Below, one piece after another: positions 1-9,021 of a stretch of DNA of 64,000 bases (position 1 is its first letter; every line of letters begins with the position of its first letter). The stretch is from NCBI GenBank assembly GCA_020852175.1, contig JADZBH010000053.1, positions 55,020-119,019 of the forward strand, written 5' to 3'. The position numbers and the translations under genes are program-made. The notes beneath the pieces were generated by a model. It was not told the DNA's origin, did not search any database, and was given only the letters and a program-made list of their open reading frames with translations. Source of the stretch: Bryobacterales bacterium (GTDB lineage: Bacteria > Acidobacteriota > Terriglobia > Bryobacterales > Bryobacteraceae).

Positions 1-515
1 GCGTGGAAGCACGCGAGCATCACTCCTCCTGGACGCACGATGTTCAGCAGGCGGTGCATGACGGGCTCTGTGAGAGGCTTGGACAGGTACTCGAAGTTAT
101 CCCAGAGAAGGGCAGCGTCGAAGTGACCGGCGGGAAAGCAGAGCGCCTGCTCGAAAAAGTCACGCTGGCGCGCGGGGGAGGCGTGGGTGACGGCGGGGTC
201 GCCATCACCGAACACGGAATCCACGCAGCGGATGAGGTCCTCGGAATAGAGACGGTGGCCGAGAGAGGTGAGGAAGGCGACGTTGTCCTGGTTTACTTCG
301 CCGAGGTCGAGGATCTGCAGGTTCTGGTGGTCACGAAGGACGTGGAGCAGTTGTTCCAGGGCGGGTGAGTGGCGTAAGGCTGGTGCGTGTGAAGCAACCC
401 TGGCTGGAGCCGGAACTGCCGGAGCGGCGGAAGACACGGATGAGGGCGCGGACGGTTGCCGGTCTGCGTCCGGTGATTTGGAAAACAGGGCCCGAAGGCG
501 GTCCTTCCACAACAC
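1..515 (-). CDS. SAM-dependent methyltransferase-like protein, 3' end outside window
   Basis: A reading frame of about 171 codons runs leftward off the window edge. After an Ala/Pro-rich, probably disordered N-terminal stretch it contains ILDLGEVNQDNV, which fits motif I of class I SAM-dependent methyltransferases, and later RPGGVMLACFH, which fits the strand after motif III. The start proposed is GTG at 515, preceded by GGAG; an in-frame TGA shortly upstream rules out a much longer product. The substrate cannot be judged from the fragment. It lies just downstream of the bactofilin gene on the same strand and could be co-transcribed with it. Methyltransferase fold: likely; function: unknown. 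Confidence 0.6.
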   Translation of the reverse strand, partial: MLWKDRLRALFSKSPDADRQPSAPSSVSSAAPAVPAPARVASHAPALRHSPALEQLLHVLRDHQNLQILDLGEVNQDNVAFLTSLGHRLYSEDLIRCVDSVFGDGDPAVTHASPARQRDFFEQALCFPAGHFDAALLWDNFEYLSKPLTEPVMHRLLNIVRPGGVMLACFH

Positions 516-535
516 GGTCTCCGAATCCGCGCGGG

Positions 536-1075
536 TTAGCGCTTGGTTTCACTCGCGGCGGCCGCGGCGGGCGGGGCTGGCTGCGCGGCAGCCGGTTGAG
601 CGGTGCGGGTCGCGGGCTTCACTTCATTCTTTGCAATGTCGATGGACCCCTTGAAGTAGGCGCCGTCTTCAATGACGATTCGAAGAGTACGGATGTCGCC
701 AACCAGTTTGGCGTCCTTGCGGATGTCGATCCTGTCGCCGACATCGACGTTACCATGCACGGTGCCGAGGACGACAATCTCCCGGGCTTTGATGCCGGCC
801 TGCACGCGCCCGTTGGGGCCGACGGTAAGCTTGGATTCCTGCATTTCAATGGAACCCTCGACTTCGCCGTCGATGTAGAGGTCCTCACGGGAGAATAACT
901 GTCCTTTGATGACAACACTCTTGCCGATGGAAGCGGTGCGGTCGCCGAAGCCGATGTCGGCGCTTCGGGCAGGCATGGTGGACATGGGGATTCCTTCCCG
1001 GGCGAGGTCGCTGGCCGAGGGCGGTTGGGAACTGGGCCTGGGCAGTGAATCCTCTTCTCTTCTGCGGTTCCACAT
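536..1075 (-). CDS. Bactofilin (cytoskeletal polymer protein)
   Basis: A 179-aa protein with the bactofilin (DUF583) core of short repeated beta-helix segments (for example ASIGKSVVIKGQL, DLYIDGEVEGSIE, VVLGTVHGNVDVGDRID). The tail is Ala/Pro-rich and ends in ETKR. Bactofilins polymerise without nucleotide at the inner face of the membrane and position cell-wall enzymes, stalks or motility machinery. The start chosen is ATG 1075 (MWNRRRE) with GGGAGG upstream; a second ATG about 30 codons in (MSTMPARS) is a less likely alternative. Its position at the end of the flagellar minus-strand block is compatible with a role in placing the flagellum or in the cell wall, which is inference. Confidence 0.85.
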   Translation of the reverse strand: MWNRRREEDSLPRPSSQPPSASDLAREGIPMSTMPARSADIGFGDRTASIGKSVVIKGQLFSREDLYIDGEVEGSIEMQESKLTVGPNGRVQAGIKAREIVVLGTVHGNVDVGDRIDIRKDAKLVGDIRTLRIVIEDGAYFKGSIDIAKNEVKPATRTAQPAAAQPAPPAAAAASETKR

Positions 1076-1276
1076 GATGAGGAGAACCTCCCGTTGAGAT
1101 TGTGCGCCTGCCCCCCTCCCGGCAGCAGCGGACCAGCCAGCAAGTGGCTGGAGTTTCCATGGTAGCGGCGGGGCGGGGAAAAGGCAATCGAAGCGCCATT
1201 GCCGGACAGGGAAGACCACGGCACGCAGTCAACCGCGCACCCTGGCTAGCCAGGGCAAAGCAGGGATACGGCGAGG

Positions 1277-2302
1277 TTACTGGGCGCGGCCTCCGGCCGA
1301 ACCGGAACCACCTCGTCCACCGCCATCGCCGGAGCTACGTCCGCCGCCTCCCGCGGCGGACGCCGCAGGCGCAGAGGCGCCAATGCCAGCGCTTGCCGCA
1401 CCGCTGGCGCTGCGGCCGCCAACTGTCGAGTAGCCGTAGTTTGGGTTGTATGTGGGTGTCCGGTTGATGAACCCGCCATCGCCGCCTAAGCCACCGCCAT
1501 TGTATGAAGGCGGCGGCGCGTAAACCGCATACACGCTGGCCGGCGTATAGTAGCGGTATCCGAACGGGCTCATCAACATGCCGCCATAGGGAATGTAGGT
1601 GAACATCCCAAAGTAGGGATTGTAGATCCAACCGCCGCGGAAGCCGTAACCATACATGTTGTCCTGAGCCATTTTGGCCGACGAAACGTTGGCCATGGCA
1701 ATATAGCCGGACCTGCGCGAGGTCCAGCGGTAGAACGTGTCGCCCAGCCCTGAGTCGAACTTGCCGGCGATCAACCCGGTGGTCATGGAGACGACTGCGT
1801 TCTTCTTGGCGAGGGTTGGTTTATTGGGGTCATCCGTGGAAACCTCGATTCGACCCTCATAGATGCGCAGTTCGGCCGGGTCGGCGGTGAAACGATAGAT
1901 GCCAGAACGGGCGACGAGAGCTTCGCGACCGGCCAATTGGATGGCTAACCGTCCTCCCTCATAGATCTCGGTGGCTTCGATGATGACATCTCCGCCCAGA
2001 ACGCGAACTCGAGTATTCGTGAGCGAGCCTGACTCCAGCCGCACGGCGGAATCCTCGGCCAGGCGCATCAGGACTCCGGGGCTCAGAAGCACCTCCGCCC
2101 GGCCACGCGCCGTGCGAATGACATCGCCGTCCTTCATCTCCAGATAGGTTTGCTTCGACGAGAGTTGGACCGGTTCTTCGTGAAGGGTGACCGCCCCCTC
2201 GGTGTAATTGATGAGGCCGGCACGCGCACTGACTACTTGCTGGGCCGGGACCGGCGCAGCAAGGCATCCCAGGGCCGTCAGCACGATGATAGTTCGCTTC
2301 AT
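1277..2302 (-). CDS. Secreted FecR-domain protein with Gly/Ser-rich tail
   Basis: A 341-aa protein with a Sec signal peptide (MKRTIIVLTALGCLAAPVPA, cleavage expected after the AQQ region). The middle has a FecR-like beta-rich domain: the phrases DGDVIRTARGRAEVLLSPG and RLAEDSAVRLES are typical. The C-terminal third is low complexity, first Tyr/Pro/Gly-rich (YNPYFGMFTYIPYGG) and then a Gly/Ser/Ala tail. The start at 2302 is supported by GGAGGTGACC directly upstream. It lacks the membrane anchor and sigma-regulator context of classical FecR, so it is more likely an envelope or surface structural protein. It lies 47 bp downstream of flgJ. Function unknown. Confidence 0.75.
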   Translation of the reverse strand: MKRTIIVLTALGCLAAPVPAQQVVSARAGLINYTEGAVTLHEEPVQLSSKQTYLEMKDGDVIRTARGRAEVLLSPGVLMRLAEDSAVRLESGSLTNTRVRVLGGDVIIEATEIYEGGRLAIQLAGREALVARSGIYRFTADPAELRIYEGRIEVSTDDPNKPTLAKKNAVVSMTTGLIAGKFDSGLGDTFYRWTSRRSGYIAMANVSSAKMAQDNMYGYGFRGGWIYNPYFGMFTYIPYGGMLMSPFGYRYYTPASVYAVYAPPPSYNGGGLGGDGGFINRTPTYNPNYGYSTVGGRSASGAASAGIGASAPAASAAGGGGRSSGDGGGRGGSGSAGGRAQ

Positions 2303-2349
2303 GGTCACCTCCCTCCTGATGGTGGGTGAATGGGAGACGTGTGTCAAGC

Positions 2350-2727
2350 TCATCCGGTTTCGGGGTTGGACGCCGGGGGGAACATTGGGCGCAAGGAGCC
2401 CTGCTCCGGCAGTGAGGGCTGGGCGGCGGCCTCCCTTGCCACGCCGTGCGTCATGAGCGAAGCCAGACCCAGACAACCTTGAGCAGCCATCGCGTGCGCC
2501 AGGGACTCCTCGGCCATCTCCATCATCGATTCAGAAGACTTGTCCTCGCCGGCGCCCATCCACCCGCCGTCGCCGGTTTGCCGGGCGTGACGCAACATCT
2601 GGGCGACGAGCAGGCCTTCAAACTGGCTGGCTGCTTCCTGTAGGCGTTCCGATTGGCGGGGGGCTGCGGAGGGGAGATTGGGACTGGTGAAGGAATTTGC
2701 GGTGAGTGTGTCCGCAGTGAGACGCAT
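2350..2727 (-). CDS. flgJ: FlgJ-type rod-binding protein, scaffold domain only
   Basis: A 125-aa protein matching only the N-terminal rod-capping domain of FlgJ: a helix like AASQFEGLLVAQMLRHAR followed by MMEMAEESLAHAMAAQG. The peptidoglycan hydrolase (glucosaminidase) domain found in gamma-proteobacterial FlgJ is absent, so another enzyme must open the wall for the rod. This split form is common outside the Enterobacteria. It is the last flagellar gene of a minus-strand run (flgF, flgG, flgA, flgH, flgI, flgJ) and starts 9 bp after the flgI stop. It is expected in the periplasm at the distal rod. Confidence 0.85.
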   Translation of the reverse strand: MRLTADTLTANSFTSPNLPSAAPRQSERLQEAASQFEGLLVAQMLRHARQTGDGGWMGAGEDKSSESMMEMAEESLAHAMAAQGCLGLASLMTHGVAREAAAQPSLPEQGSLRPMFPPASNPETG

Positions 2728-2736
2728 GGGGTGCTC

Positions 2737-3861
2737 CTAGATAACTTCCAACTCCGCGTTGAGCGCGCCCGCCGCTTGCAGGTTTTGAAGAATCGCGATG
2801 ATGTCGCGCGGCGTGGAGCCGATTGTGAGGAGTGCGCGCACGAGGTCCTCCACGGAGGCGCCTTCCTTCAAATTGATGTTCCGCGCTCTCTCCTCCTTCA
2901 CGCCCACGCCTACCTTGGGAACCACAGTTGTCTCACCGCTGGAAAGCGGCGCTGGCTGCGACACGTCGTAGCTGGTTTCCACTTCCACGGTCAGGTTGCC
3001 GTGCAGGATGGAAACCGGGGCGATTCGGACCTCTTTACCCATGACAATTGTGCCTGTGCGTTCATTCACCACGATCTTGGCGGTACGATCGACATCAAGT
3101 GAGAGGTTTTCGATGAGCGCGTAAAATTCCACTTGCCGCTCGGAGAACTCCGACGGGATCGTGACCGTAATGAGGCCGGCGTGCATCGGTTTTGCCAGGG
3201 GCCGGCCTGGCGCGCCGAATGAATGGTTGATGAGCGTGGCGACTCGCGAAGCGTTTGTGAAGTCGCTATGTTTGAGTTGCAGCCGGAATTCGGTAGGGTT
3301 CAACACAGAGGGCGGTGCCGCTTCGACAATGGCCCCGCTGGGCACCCTGCCTGTGGTGGGGTGATTCACGGTTTGAGCGTTGCCGCTTCCTCCCGAGGCG
3401 ACGAAGCCACCGGTCACGACGGGGCCCTGCGCGACGGCGAACACCTGTCCGTTCGCTGCCTTGAGCGGTGTGAGCAGGAGCAGTCCGCCTTGAAGATTGT
3501 TGGAATCGCCCATGGCGGCCACCGTTACGTCGACCCGGACCCCGGGCTGTGCGAAGGGTGGGAGTGTCGCTGTAACCATGACCGCCGCCGTGTTCTTGGC
3601 CTGCAAGGCCGTTGGCGCAACGGTGACCCCCATTCGTTCCAGCAGGTTGCTCAGTGACTGGGCGGAGAAGACGGTTTGGCGCTTGTCGCCGGTTCCCGCC
3701 AGGCCCACCACCAGTCCATACCCGATGAGCTGATTGTCGCGGACGCCTTCCAGCGAGATGATCTCCTTCAGGCGGGAGAGCCTTCTCGTCCGTGAAGGGT
3801 CAGCCACCGCGGCAGGGCAAAGCAGAAGCGCAAAGCAGAGGATGTTCAGAAAGCGGGACAA
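2737..3861 (-). CDS. flgI: Flagellar P-ring protein FlgI
   Basis: A 374-aa protein of normal FlgI length with an N-terminal signal peptide (FLNILCFALLLCPAAVA). Family features are clear: RLKEIISLEGVRDNQLIGYG, LVVGLAGTGDK, and the C-terminal DLVRALLTIGSTPRDIIAIL followed by an LQNLQAAGAL helix. FlgI assembles in the periplasm around the rod at the peptidoglycan layer and needs the chaperone FlgA, encoded two genes upstream. Its presence with FlgH implies a diderm envelope. Confidence 0.97.
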   Translation of the reverse strand: MSRFLNILCFALLLCPAAVADPSRTRRLSRLKEIISLEGVRDNQLIGYGLVVGLAGTGDKRQTVFSAQSLSNLLERMGVTVAPTALQAKNTAAVMVTATLPPFAQPGVRVDVTVAAMGDSNNLQGGLLLLTPLKAANGQVFAVAQGPVVTGGFVASGGSGNAQTVNHPTTGRVPSGAIVEAAPPSVLNPTEFRLQLKHSDFTNASRVATLINHSFGAPGRPLAKPMHAGLITVTIPSEFSERQVEFYALIENLSLDVDRTAKIVVNERTGTIVMGKEVRIAPVSILHGNLTVEVETSYDVSQPAPLSSGETTVVPKVGVGVKEERARNINLKEGASVEDLVRALLTIGSTPRDIIAILQNLQAAGALNAELEVI

Positions 3862-3878
3862 AATAGCGGAGCTCCTTT

Positions 3879-4589
3879 CTAGAACGGCAGGATCCCCAAC
3901 AAGAGGCGATACAGCAGGTGGGGCCGGCGGATGGCATCGCCCACAAGCCCCTTCCCCTGGACGTGCACTTCAAGGTTGGCCAGTCGGTCCGAGCGGATCT
4001 GGTTTGATGAGGAGAGGTCCATGCCGCGGGCAACGCCGCGGACGGTGACCACCTGCCTTTCGGAGTTGATTACAATCTCCTTGCTACCTTCCAGAACCAG
4101 GTAACCATTCGGGAGCACGTGGGTCACGCGCGCCGAGAGCGTCGTATTCAGTTGGGTGGTCCTGGAAGTGGAGCCAGACCCGTCCAGTTGTGATTGGCCG
4201 CCGAGGTTGGCCAGGTTGGCTAGCGGTCCCACACGAGCCGTGCCCAACGCCGCCGTGATCGAATTCGAGGCGCTTGACTTTCGGGCGCTCGTGCTCGCAC
4301 CGCTTGCTACCGCGGAGGCGCTGTCATTCACGACGATAGTGACCAGGTCGTTGACCTGGGTCGACCGGGGATCACGGGCCAGATCGCTCAATCGCCCACC
4401 CGCCGTGTAGAGCGAACCCGCGCTCTGTGGGGATGCCGGATCCTGGCGCATCGCTTCTTCGATGTACTGATCAAGAGGCGGTCTGGTTTTAACGTTGCCA
4501 GACAGACATGGCTGCGGCAGCATGCATTGCCAGCCCAGCAACAAAATCTGCCAGTTTAGAAGCCTGGCCAGGCGTTTGAGAGTCCTCAT
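3879..4589 (-). CDS. flgH: Flagellar L-ring protein FlgH
   Basis: A 236-aa protein with FlgH hallmarks: SLYTAGGRLSDLARDPRS, QVNDLVTIVVNDSASAVA, then a Ser/Ala-rich middle, LSARVTHVLPNGYLVLEGSK and NSERQVVTVRGVARGMDL. An N-terminal hydrophobic segment is followed by Cys residues (LLLGWQC, QPC), but neither gives a textbook lipobox, so lipoprotein processing is uncertain. FlgH forms the outer-membrane bushing of the flagellum. The start ATG overlaps the flgA stop (ATGA), indicating translational coupling. Confidence 0.95.
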   Translation of the reverse strand: MRTLKRLARLLNWQILLLGWQCMLPQPCLSGNVKTRPPLDQYIEEAMRQDPASPQSAGSLYTAGGRLSDLARDPRSTQVNDLVTIVVNDSASAVASGASTSARKSSASNSITAALGTARVGPLANLANLGGQSQLDGSGSTSRTTQLNTTLSARVTHVLPNGYLVLEGSKEIVINSERQVVTVRGVARGMDLSSSNQIRSDRLANLEVHVQGKGLVGDAIRRPHLLYRLLLGILPF

Positions 4590-5578
4590 CGAGATCCTTT
4601 CGGGCCGGAACCAACAGCGTCCGGCTGTGTTGGCGAGGTCGAGCTAGGCAGGATATACTCGGCCGCGCCTTCGTCAACCACACGCGCCCGTAACCGTTGC
4701 CGGGCGCCGTGGACACGGAGCATCACCCAGCCGCCCTTGATGGCGCCGCCTTCACTGGTGGCCTTTAGATGTAGGGTGGCCTGCCCGGAACGCACCATCA
4801 ACTGGAGCTCCTGGTGTGGTTTCACATCCTGTCTAGGAGTGAAATGTGCGTCTCGCAGGAATGCGCCCGCTACCAGCTTTCGCCGTGCCGTGCGTCCTAT
4901 AAGGGCTCGTATGCTAACCAACTCCAGGCTGTCCTGAGCAGGGTAGCCCGGCGCTGTTGTCGTGCGAACACATTCTGCCTGCAACTCAGAGCCTGCTTCC
5001 AGCGGGCAGATGAGTTCCATTCGCGTGATAGGTACTTCCACGCGGGCTCGTACCCAGACGGGGAATCGAAGTGGACGATCGGGATCGTCTCCATAGACAA
5101 CATACCCGTTTAGGAGGACGACGCCGGTACGCGGATCGGGCCGTGCCATTCGAGCCCGGTTGACGGGAAAGACGAGGTCGCCTTCTGGAACTGGGCCCTT
5201 CGGCATCTCCAGCACCTGAATCTCCAATTGCGGACCCCATTCCTTGTACGCGGACTGGAGTGCCAGAGTGACCGTCTCACTCTTTAGCGGGTGGGCAAGG
5301 CGTTCCACGCACAATTCTTCCGGTTCACCCGGCAATGGCTGACGAGTTGAGCCAGCCCATTCCCTGAAGCTGAGCAACCTGAGCAGTCCGGGCCGGGGGG
5401 TAAACCCGACAGGCCGTTCCGGGGCGTCCATAGCCCCTGCCGGGAGTACCGGCGCCAGATCTTTCAGACGGATACGATCGCCGCCCACCGCCAGACAGGG
5501 CGGTGGCGCACTGGTGGCCGGAAGGGCGCCGGCAGCCAGACTAACGAGTAAGGTTATTAACCTGTTGATACATTTCAT
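4586..5578 (-). CDS. flgA: Flagella basal body P-ring formation protein FlgA
   Basis: A 330-aa periplasmic chaperone for P-ring assembly. The C-terminal half is the FlgA/SAF domain: VEVPITRMELICPLEAGSEL, LIGRTARRKLVAGAFLRDA, VKPHQELQLMVRSGQATLHLK. An N-terminal signal peptide (CINRLITLLVSLAAGALPATS) supports the start at ATG 5578 rather than a more upstream ATG. The chosen start lies inside the 3' end of flgG, an overlap of 38 bp. The protein is longer than enterobacterial FlgA because of an extra N-terminal region of about 100 residues. Confidence 0.9.
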   Translation of the reverse strand: MKCINRLITLLVSLAAGALPATSAPPPCLAVGGDRIRLKDLAPVLPAGAMDAPERPVGFTPRPGLLRLLSFREWAGSTRQPLPGEPEELCVERLAHPLKSETVTLALQSAYKEWGPQLEIQVLEMPKGPVPEGDLVFPVNRARMARPDPRTGVVLLNGYVVYGDDPDRPLRFPVWVRARVEVPITRMELICPLEAGSELQAECVRTTTAPGYPAQDSLELVSIRALIGRTARRKLVAGAFLRDAHFTPRQDVKPHQELQLMVRSGQATLHLKATSEGGAIKGGWVMLRVHGARQRLRARVVDEGAAEYILPSSTSPTQPDAVGSGPKGSR

Positions 5579-6332
5579 CGGCTGCCCGGACCACCTTGCT
5601 GTTTGCCTCATAGGCACGCTGGCTCATGATTAGGTTGATGAACTCCTCGACCACGCTGACGTTGGAGGCCTCAACGTAACCTTGCTGTAGAGAGCCCAGG
5701 CCCTCCTGGCCCCCGGGATTCCCGACGGTCGGTTCTCCACTGGCATCGGTTGGTGCGAACAGATTACGCCCGAGACTGTTCAATCCCGCGGGATTCGTGA
5801 AGTTGGCGAGTTGAATTTGGCCGGCTAGTTGCGCCGCGGCTTGGCCGGGCAACACATAGCTGACCGAACCATCGGGTGCGATGGTGACGGCTTGTGCTTC
5901 AGGCGGAAGAGTGATCTGGGGTTCCAACGGGTCGCCATCGGCGGTAACCATGATTCCGTCACGATCCACATGGAAATTACCGGCCCGCGTATACGCGAGT
6001 TCGCCTGTCGGCCGGCGGATCTGGAAAAACCCTCGTCCCTGGATCACGACGTCGAGCGGATTCTCCGTGGCCTGAAAACTGCCCTGTGTGAAGATGATCT
6101 CGTTTGAAGACGGCCTGGTCCCTAGTCCGAGTTGTAGTCCAGTGGGTACGACCGTCTGCGTACCGGCGGCAGCACCCGGTTGCACCAGACTCTGATACAG
6201 CAGGTCCTGAAATTGTGTTCGGCGCATCTTGAAGCCGACCGTGTTGGCGTTGGCGAGATTGTGCGCGATATTGTCCACGTTCATCTGCTGCGCATTCATG
6301 CCGCTGCCGGCGCTGAAGAGAGCTCGAATCAT
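5541..6332 (-). CDS. flgG: Flagellar distal rod protein FlgG
   Basis: A 263-aa protein, the normal FlgG length. The N-terminus MIRALFSAGSGMNAQQMNVD and HNLANANTVGFK is the rod/hook family signature. PTGELAYTRAGNFHVDRDG is the internal F/G motif, and QQGYVEASNVSVVEEFINLI plus RAYEANSKVVRAADEM is the C-terminal axial coiled-coil segment. It builds the distal rod and is exported through the flagellar type III system. GGAAGG lies just upstream of the start. Confidence 0.97.
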   Translation of the reverse strand: MIRALFSAGSGMNAQQMNVDNIAHNLANANTVGFKMRRTQFQDLLYQSLVQPGAAAGTQTVVPTGLQLGLGTRPSSNEIIFTQGSFQATENPLDVVIQGRGFFQIRRPTGELAYTRAGNFHVDRDGIMVTADGDPLEPQITLPPEAQAVTIAPDGSVSYVLPGQAAAQLAGQIQLANFTNPAGLNSLGRNLFAPTDASGEPTVGNPGGQEGLGSLQQGYVEASNVSVVEEFINLIMSQRAYEANSKVVRAADEMYQQVNNLTR

Positions 6333-6374
6333 GCCTTCCTTCCTTTCATCTCCAGGGATTCACGCGCTCCCAGG

Positions 6375-7112
6375 CTAGTTTCCAATCCGGGCAACTTCAT
6401 CCGCGCGACGGCCCATCTCAGACCCGATTTGGATCGCCTTTTGCAATGTTTCGAACTGGCGTAGGACTTCAATCAGCCGCACCGAACTTTCGGGACCAGC
6501 GACGTTGGCGCCTTCCAGATGGTTCTGGAGAACCTGTGTGCGGCCGCCCGCAGTAGCGGCGTCAGCGCGGGTCAGTTGGAAGTAGGTGCCATGGTGTTTC
6601 TTCAGTGCGGTTGGATCGGATACCTCCTGAATCTGAACCGTGGCAACGATTTCACCACGCTGTGTGATTTCGCCGTTCCGTGAAATCGAGAAGGGCTGAT
6701 TAGGCCGCACCTGGATCGGCTCACCCGAGGTGCTGAGAACGCGATAGCCGTCGGCAGTGACCAGCGTGGAGTCGGAGCCGACCCGGAATGCCCCCGAACG
6801 CGTAAGCAGTTCGCCGGCCGGGCCGCGAACTCGAAAGTAGCCTGGACCATCCAGGGCCAGATGGGCCTGTTCTCCGGTCAATTGAAGGCTGCCCGGGGAA
6901 AAGTCGGTCCAGTTCTCCTGGATCAGTGGTGCCTCGCGTGGCGCGCCATCCAATGCCGGGTCGATGACGTCGAAGGCGCGGTATAGGGTGTAGGCCTCGC
7001 GGTCAGCTTTATACCCGGCCGTACTTTGATTGGCGATGTTGTTGGCGAGCAGATCCAGCGATTCCATGCGTGCTCGCATGCCACTGGCTGCCGCGGTCAT
7101 GATCCCATCCAT
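6375..7112 (-). CDS. flgF: Flagellar proximal rod protein FlgF
   Basis: A 245-aa rod protein. The ATG at 7112 is chosen because GGAGGTG stands just upstream and the product then starts MDGIMTAAASGMRARMES with the expected NNIANQSTAGYKADRE motif; a longer frame to about 7205 would add an atypical 31-residue extension. FlgF joins the proximal rod to FlgG, encoded next. This is the first gene of the minus-strand rod/ring run. The 226-bp divergent spacer to fliK (7113-7338) must hold the promoters of both runs, but I could not identify a convincing one. Confidence 0.9.
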   Translation of the reverse strand: MDGIMTAAASGMRARMESLDLLANNIANQSTAGYKADREAYTLYRAFDVIDPALDGAPREAPLIQENWTDFSPGSLQLTGEQAHLALDGPGYFRVRGPAGELLTRSGAFRVGSDSTLVTADGYRVLSTSGEPIQVRPNQPFSISRNGEITQRGEIVATVQIQEVSDPTALKKHHGTYFQLTRADAATAGGRTQVLQNHLEGANVAGPESSVRLIEVLRQFETLQKAIQIGSEMGRRADEVARIGN

Positions 7113-7338
7113 GACACCTCCGGGCTTGTTGCTAGCACGCGGTGTGCCATCTGGCTGGATCGGCGGAAACAACTGATTCGCCGCGAATATGGCTTGCGAG
7201 GGCAAGACAGCCCTTCATCCCAGATTGGCATCAAGGTGCCGTTTTGAAACCTATGACGGGATTTTGCCGCGGCCGCGGATCGCAAGTAGCTCATTTTGTG
7301 GAAAAAACGTTTGGTCCATCGATTGCCTTCTTATCAGA

Positions 7339-9021
7339 GTGACTGTGGAACTGCCGGCAGGCGCGCCAGTAACCGGGCCGGAACTGGAGACAGAGGCGAG
7401 AGAGTTGGCATCGCCAAAGTCTGAACAGGATGCTGCTGTTTCGTTTGAAACATTACTCAGTGAACATACAAACGCTGACAGGGAAGAGGAGGAAGAGATG
7501 CTTGACGAAACAGCACCCGGTGGTAAGTCTGTACTCGTGGCAACTGGAGGTGAAACTCCACGTCCCATGTTTCCGCCCACTTACTTCTTCACTGAGTGGC
7601 AGGTCCAGCAACTTGCCAGCCATACAGACGGCGGGGGAGTGCCCGAAGCTGGAGCGTCCGATAGTGGGGGATCCTGGAAATCGTTGATTCCTCCGCATGT
7701 CACGCCGAGTGAATCGATCACGAACAGGACCGTGGACCCGCAGCGATTCATACAGCCGCTGTTGAACACCGATCTCTCAGGCGCGTTGGCGGGCGGGCAG
7801 ACCTCCAGTCTCCGCGAGGGCGTGAGCGGGCAGGGAACAGACCTGAGTTCTGGAACGGCGGACGTCGCGGGCGTTGACGAACAAGGCCTCGAACCGGGGG
7901 TGAAGTTTCGTTCGGCGGCTGGCCCGGAACCGGAGGCGAAGGCGCCTTGGGAAGGCGCTCGGAGCGGTCACGAGGAAACTGCCCCCCACACGATGAAGTG
8001 GCGCACCGTGAATCAATCGGAGCAGCCGGAATCGACCGTCGCGATCCAGCAGTCAGTGGGAAGTAAGCCAGCCCCCGTTGTTCCTGTAAGCCCAGGGAAG
8101 CGGCTCGATGTGACTACGCCGGCGGCAACGGCGCCGTCTGGAGGCGTCCCCGACATTCAAGGAAATGTGGGAGAGCGAGGACACGCGACGCCACAGGGGC
8201 CTAGCCCGGCAGCCGTCAACACGGCTGTCCCCGGGCCCCGGATTCCGGATGCCGGGACCAGTCCGGCCGTCCGCAAGCCGGCCTGGACGGACGGATCCGC
8301 TCGGGAAGTGCGGTTGAAAGAAGTGGACAAGGACGCGTCCGTTGTCCCAGAGGAAGCCGTCGAGCGGTCACACAGTGAGGAGTTTGAACGGCGTTCGTCA
8401 CAGGCGGTTCCGCTTCGGAAAGGAGAGGAGCCTGGCCCCTCTCCAGTGCAGTTTTCTGTACTTGAGGAACCAGTGGGACATCCCACCGTTCCGCATCGTG
8501 CCAACGCGGAAGTCCGAATCGAGAGGGCGGCAGTAGACCACTTGCGTACGGAGCGGACCCATGGCTCGTCGATTGTGGAGGCGGCTCCAGGACGGCCGCA
8601 AGCACCGGCCAGCGCTGTCCAACTCGCCGTCACCGGGGAGAGGGGCGAAGATGTACAAGCCACTGTTCGTGTGACACAACATGGCGTGGAGGTACGAATA
8701 CAAACCAGGACCGAGGGTTTGCACGAGGCCATTGCCCTGCACACACCGTACCTGAGAAACCGATTGGAGGACGTGCAGCGCACGGACAACTCCACCCAGT
8801 GGGACGGGGCGGGCCCGCCGGCTGAAATCGCGCCGCAGAGGCCGGCATCGACCGACGCCGGTGGTCAGCGCGGATGGCCGGAAGAAGACGTGCGTTCGGG
8901 CGGTGACGGTCGTGGCGGGCAGCGAGGAGACAGGAACTCTCCGGGTACGCAGGATGGGAGTGAGCAGGAAGCCAAGGAAGAGGAAGTGTTCAGCTTATTG
9001 GAAGGGGTGCGGAAGACATGA
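7339..9021 (+). CDS. fliK: Flagellar hook-length control protein FliK-like
   Basis: About 560 aa, mostly low-complexity, Pro/Glu/Ser/Gly-rich and likely extended, as in FliK molecular rulers. Only the C-terminal part (around SAVQLAVTGERGEDVQATVRV and VRIQTRTEGLHEAIALHTPYLRNRLEDV) resembles the conserved Flg_hook domain that switches export specificity. Identity rests on this domain and on the position directly before flgD and flgE. The start is uncertain: GTG 7339 avoids a Cys-rich N-terminus that would follow from ATG 7189, but no strong ribosome site is visible for either. The stop overlaps the flgD start (ATGA). Confidence 0.8.
   Translation: MTVELPAGAPVTGPELETEARELASPKSEQDAAVSFETLLSEHTNADREEEEEMLDETAPGGKSVLVATGGETPRPMFPPTYFFTEWQVQQLASHTDGGGVPEAGASDSGGSWKSLIPPHVTPSESITNRTVDPQRFIQPLLNTDLSGALAGGQTSSLREGVSGQGTDLSSGTADVAGVDEQGLEPGVKFRSAAGPEPEAKAPWEGARSGHEETAPHTMKWRTVNQSEQPESTVAIQQSVGSKPAPVVPVSPGKRLDVTTPAATAPSGGVPDIQGNVGERGHATPQGPSPAAVNTAVPGPRIPDAGTSPAVRKPAWTDGSAREVRLKEVDKDASVVPEEAVERSHSEEFERRSSQAVPLRKGEEPGPSPVQFSVLEEPVGHPTVPHRANAEVRIERAAVDHLRTERTHGSSIVEAAPGRPQAPASAVQLAVTGERGEDVQATVRVTQHGVEVRIQTRTEGLHEAIALHTPYLRNRLEDVQRTDNSTQWDGAGPPAEIAPQRPASTDAGGQRGWPEEDVRSGGDGRGGQRGDRNSPGTQDGSEQEAKEEEVFSLLEGVRKT

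Noticed and set aside
7225..7240. TTGGCATCAAGGTGCC between flgF and fliK, resembling a sigma-54 site
   Set aside because: The GG to GC spacing is one base short of the sigma-54 consensus in both directions; it is better seen as a short inverted repeat.
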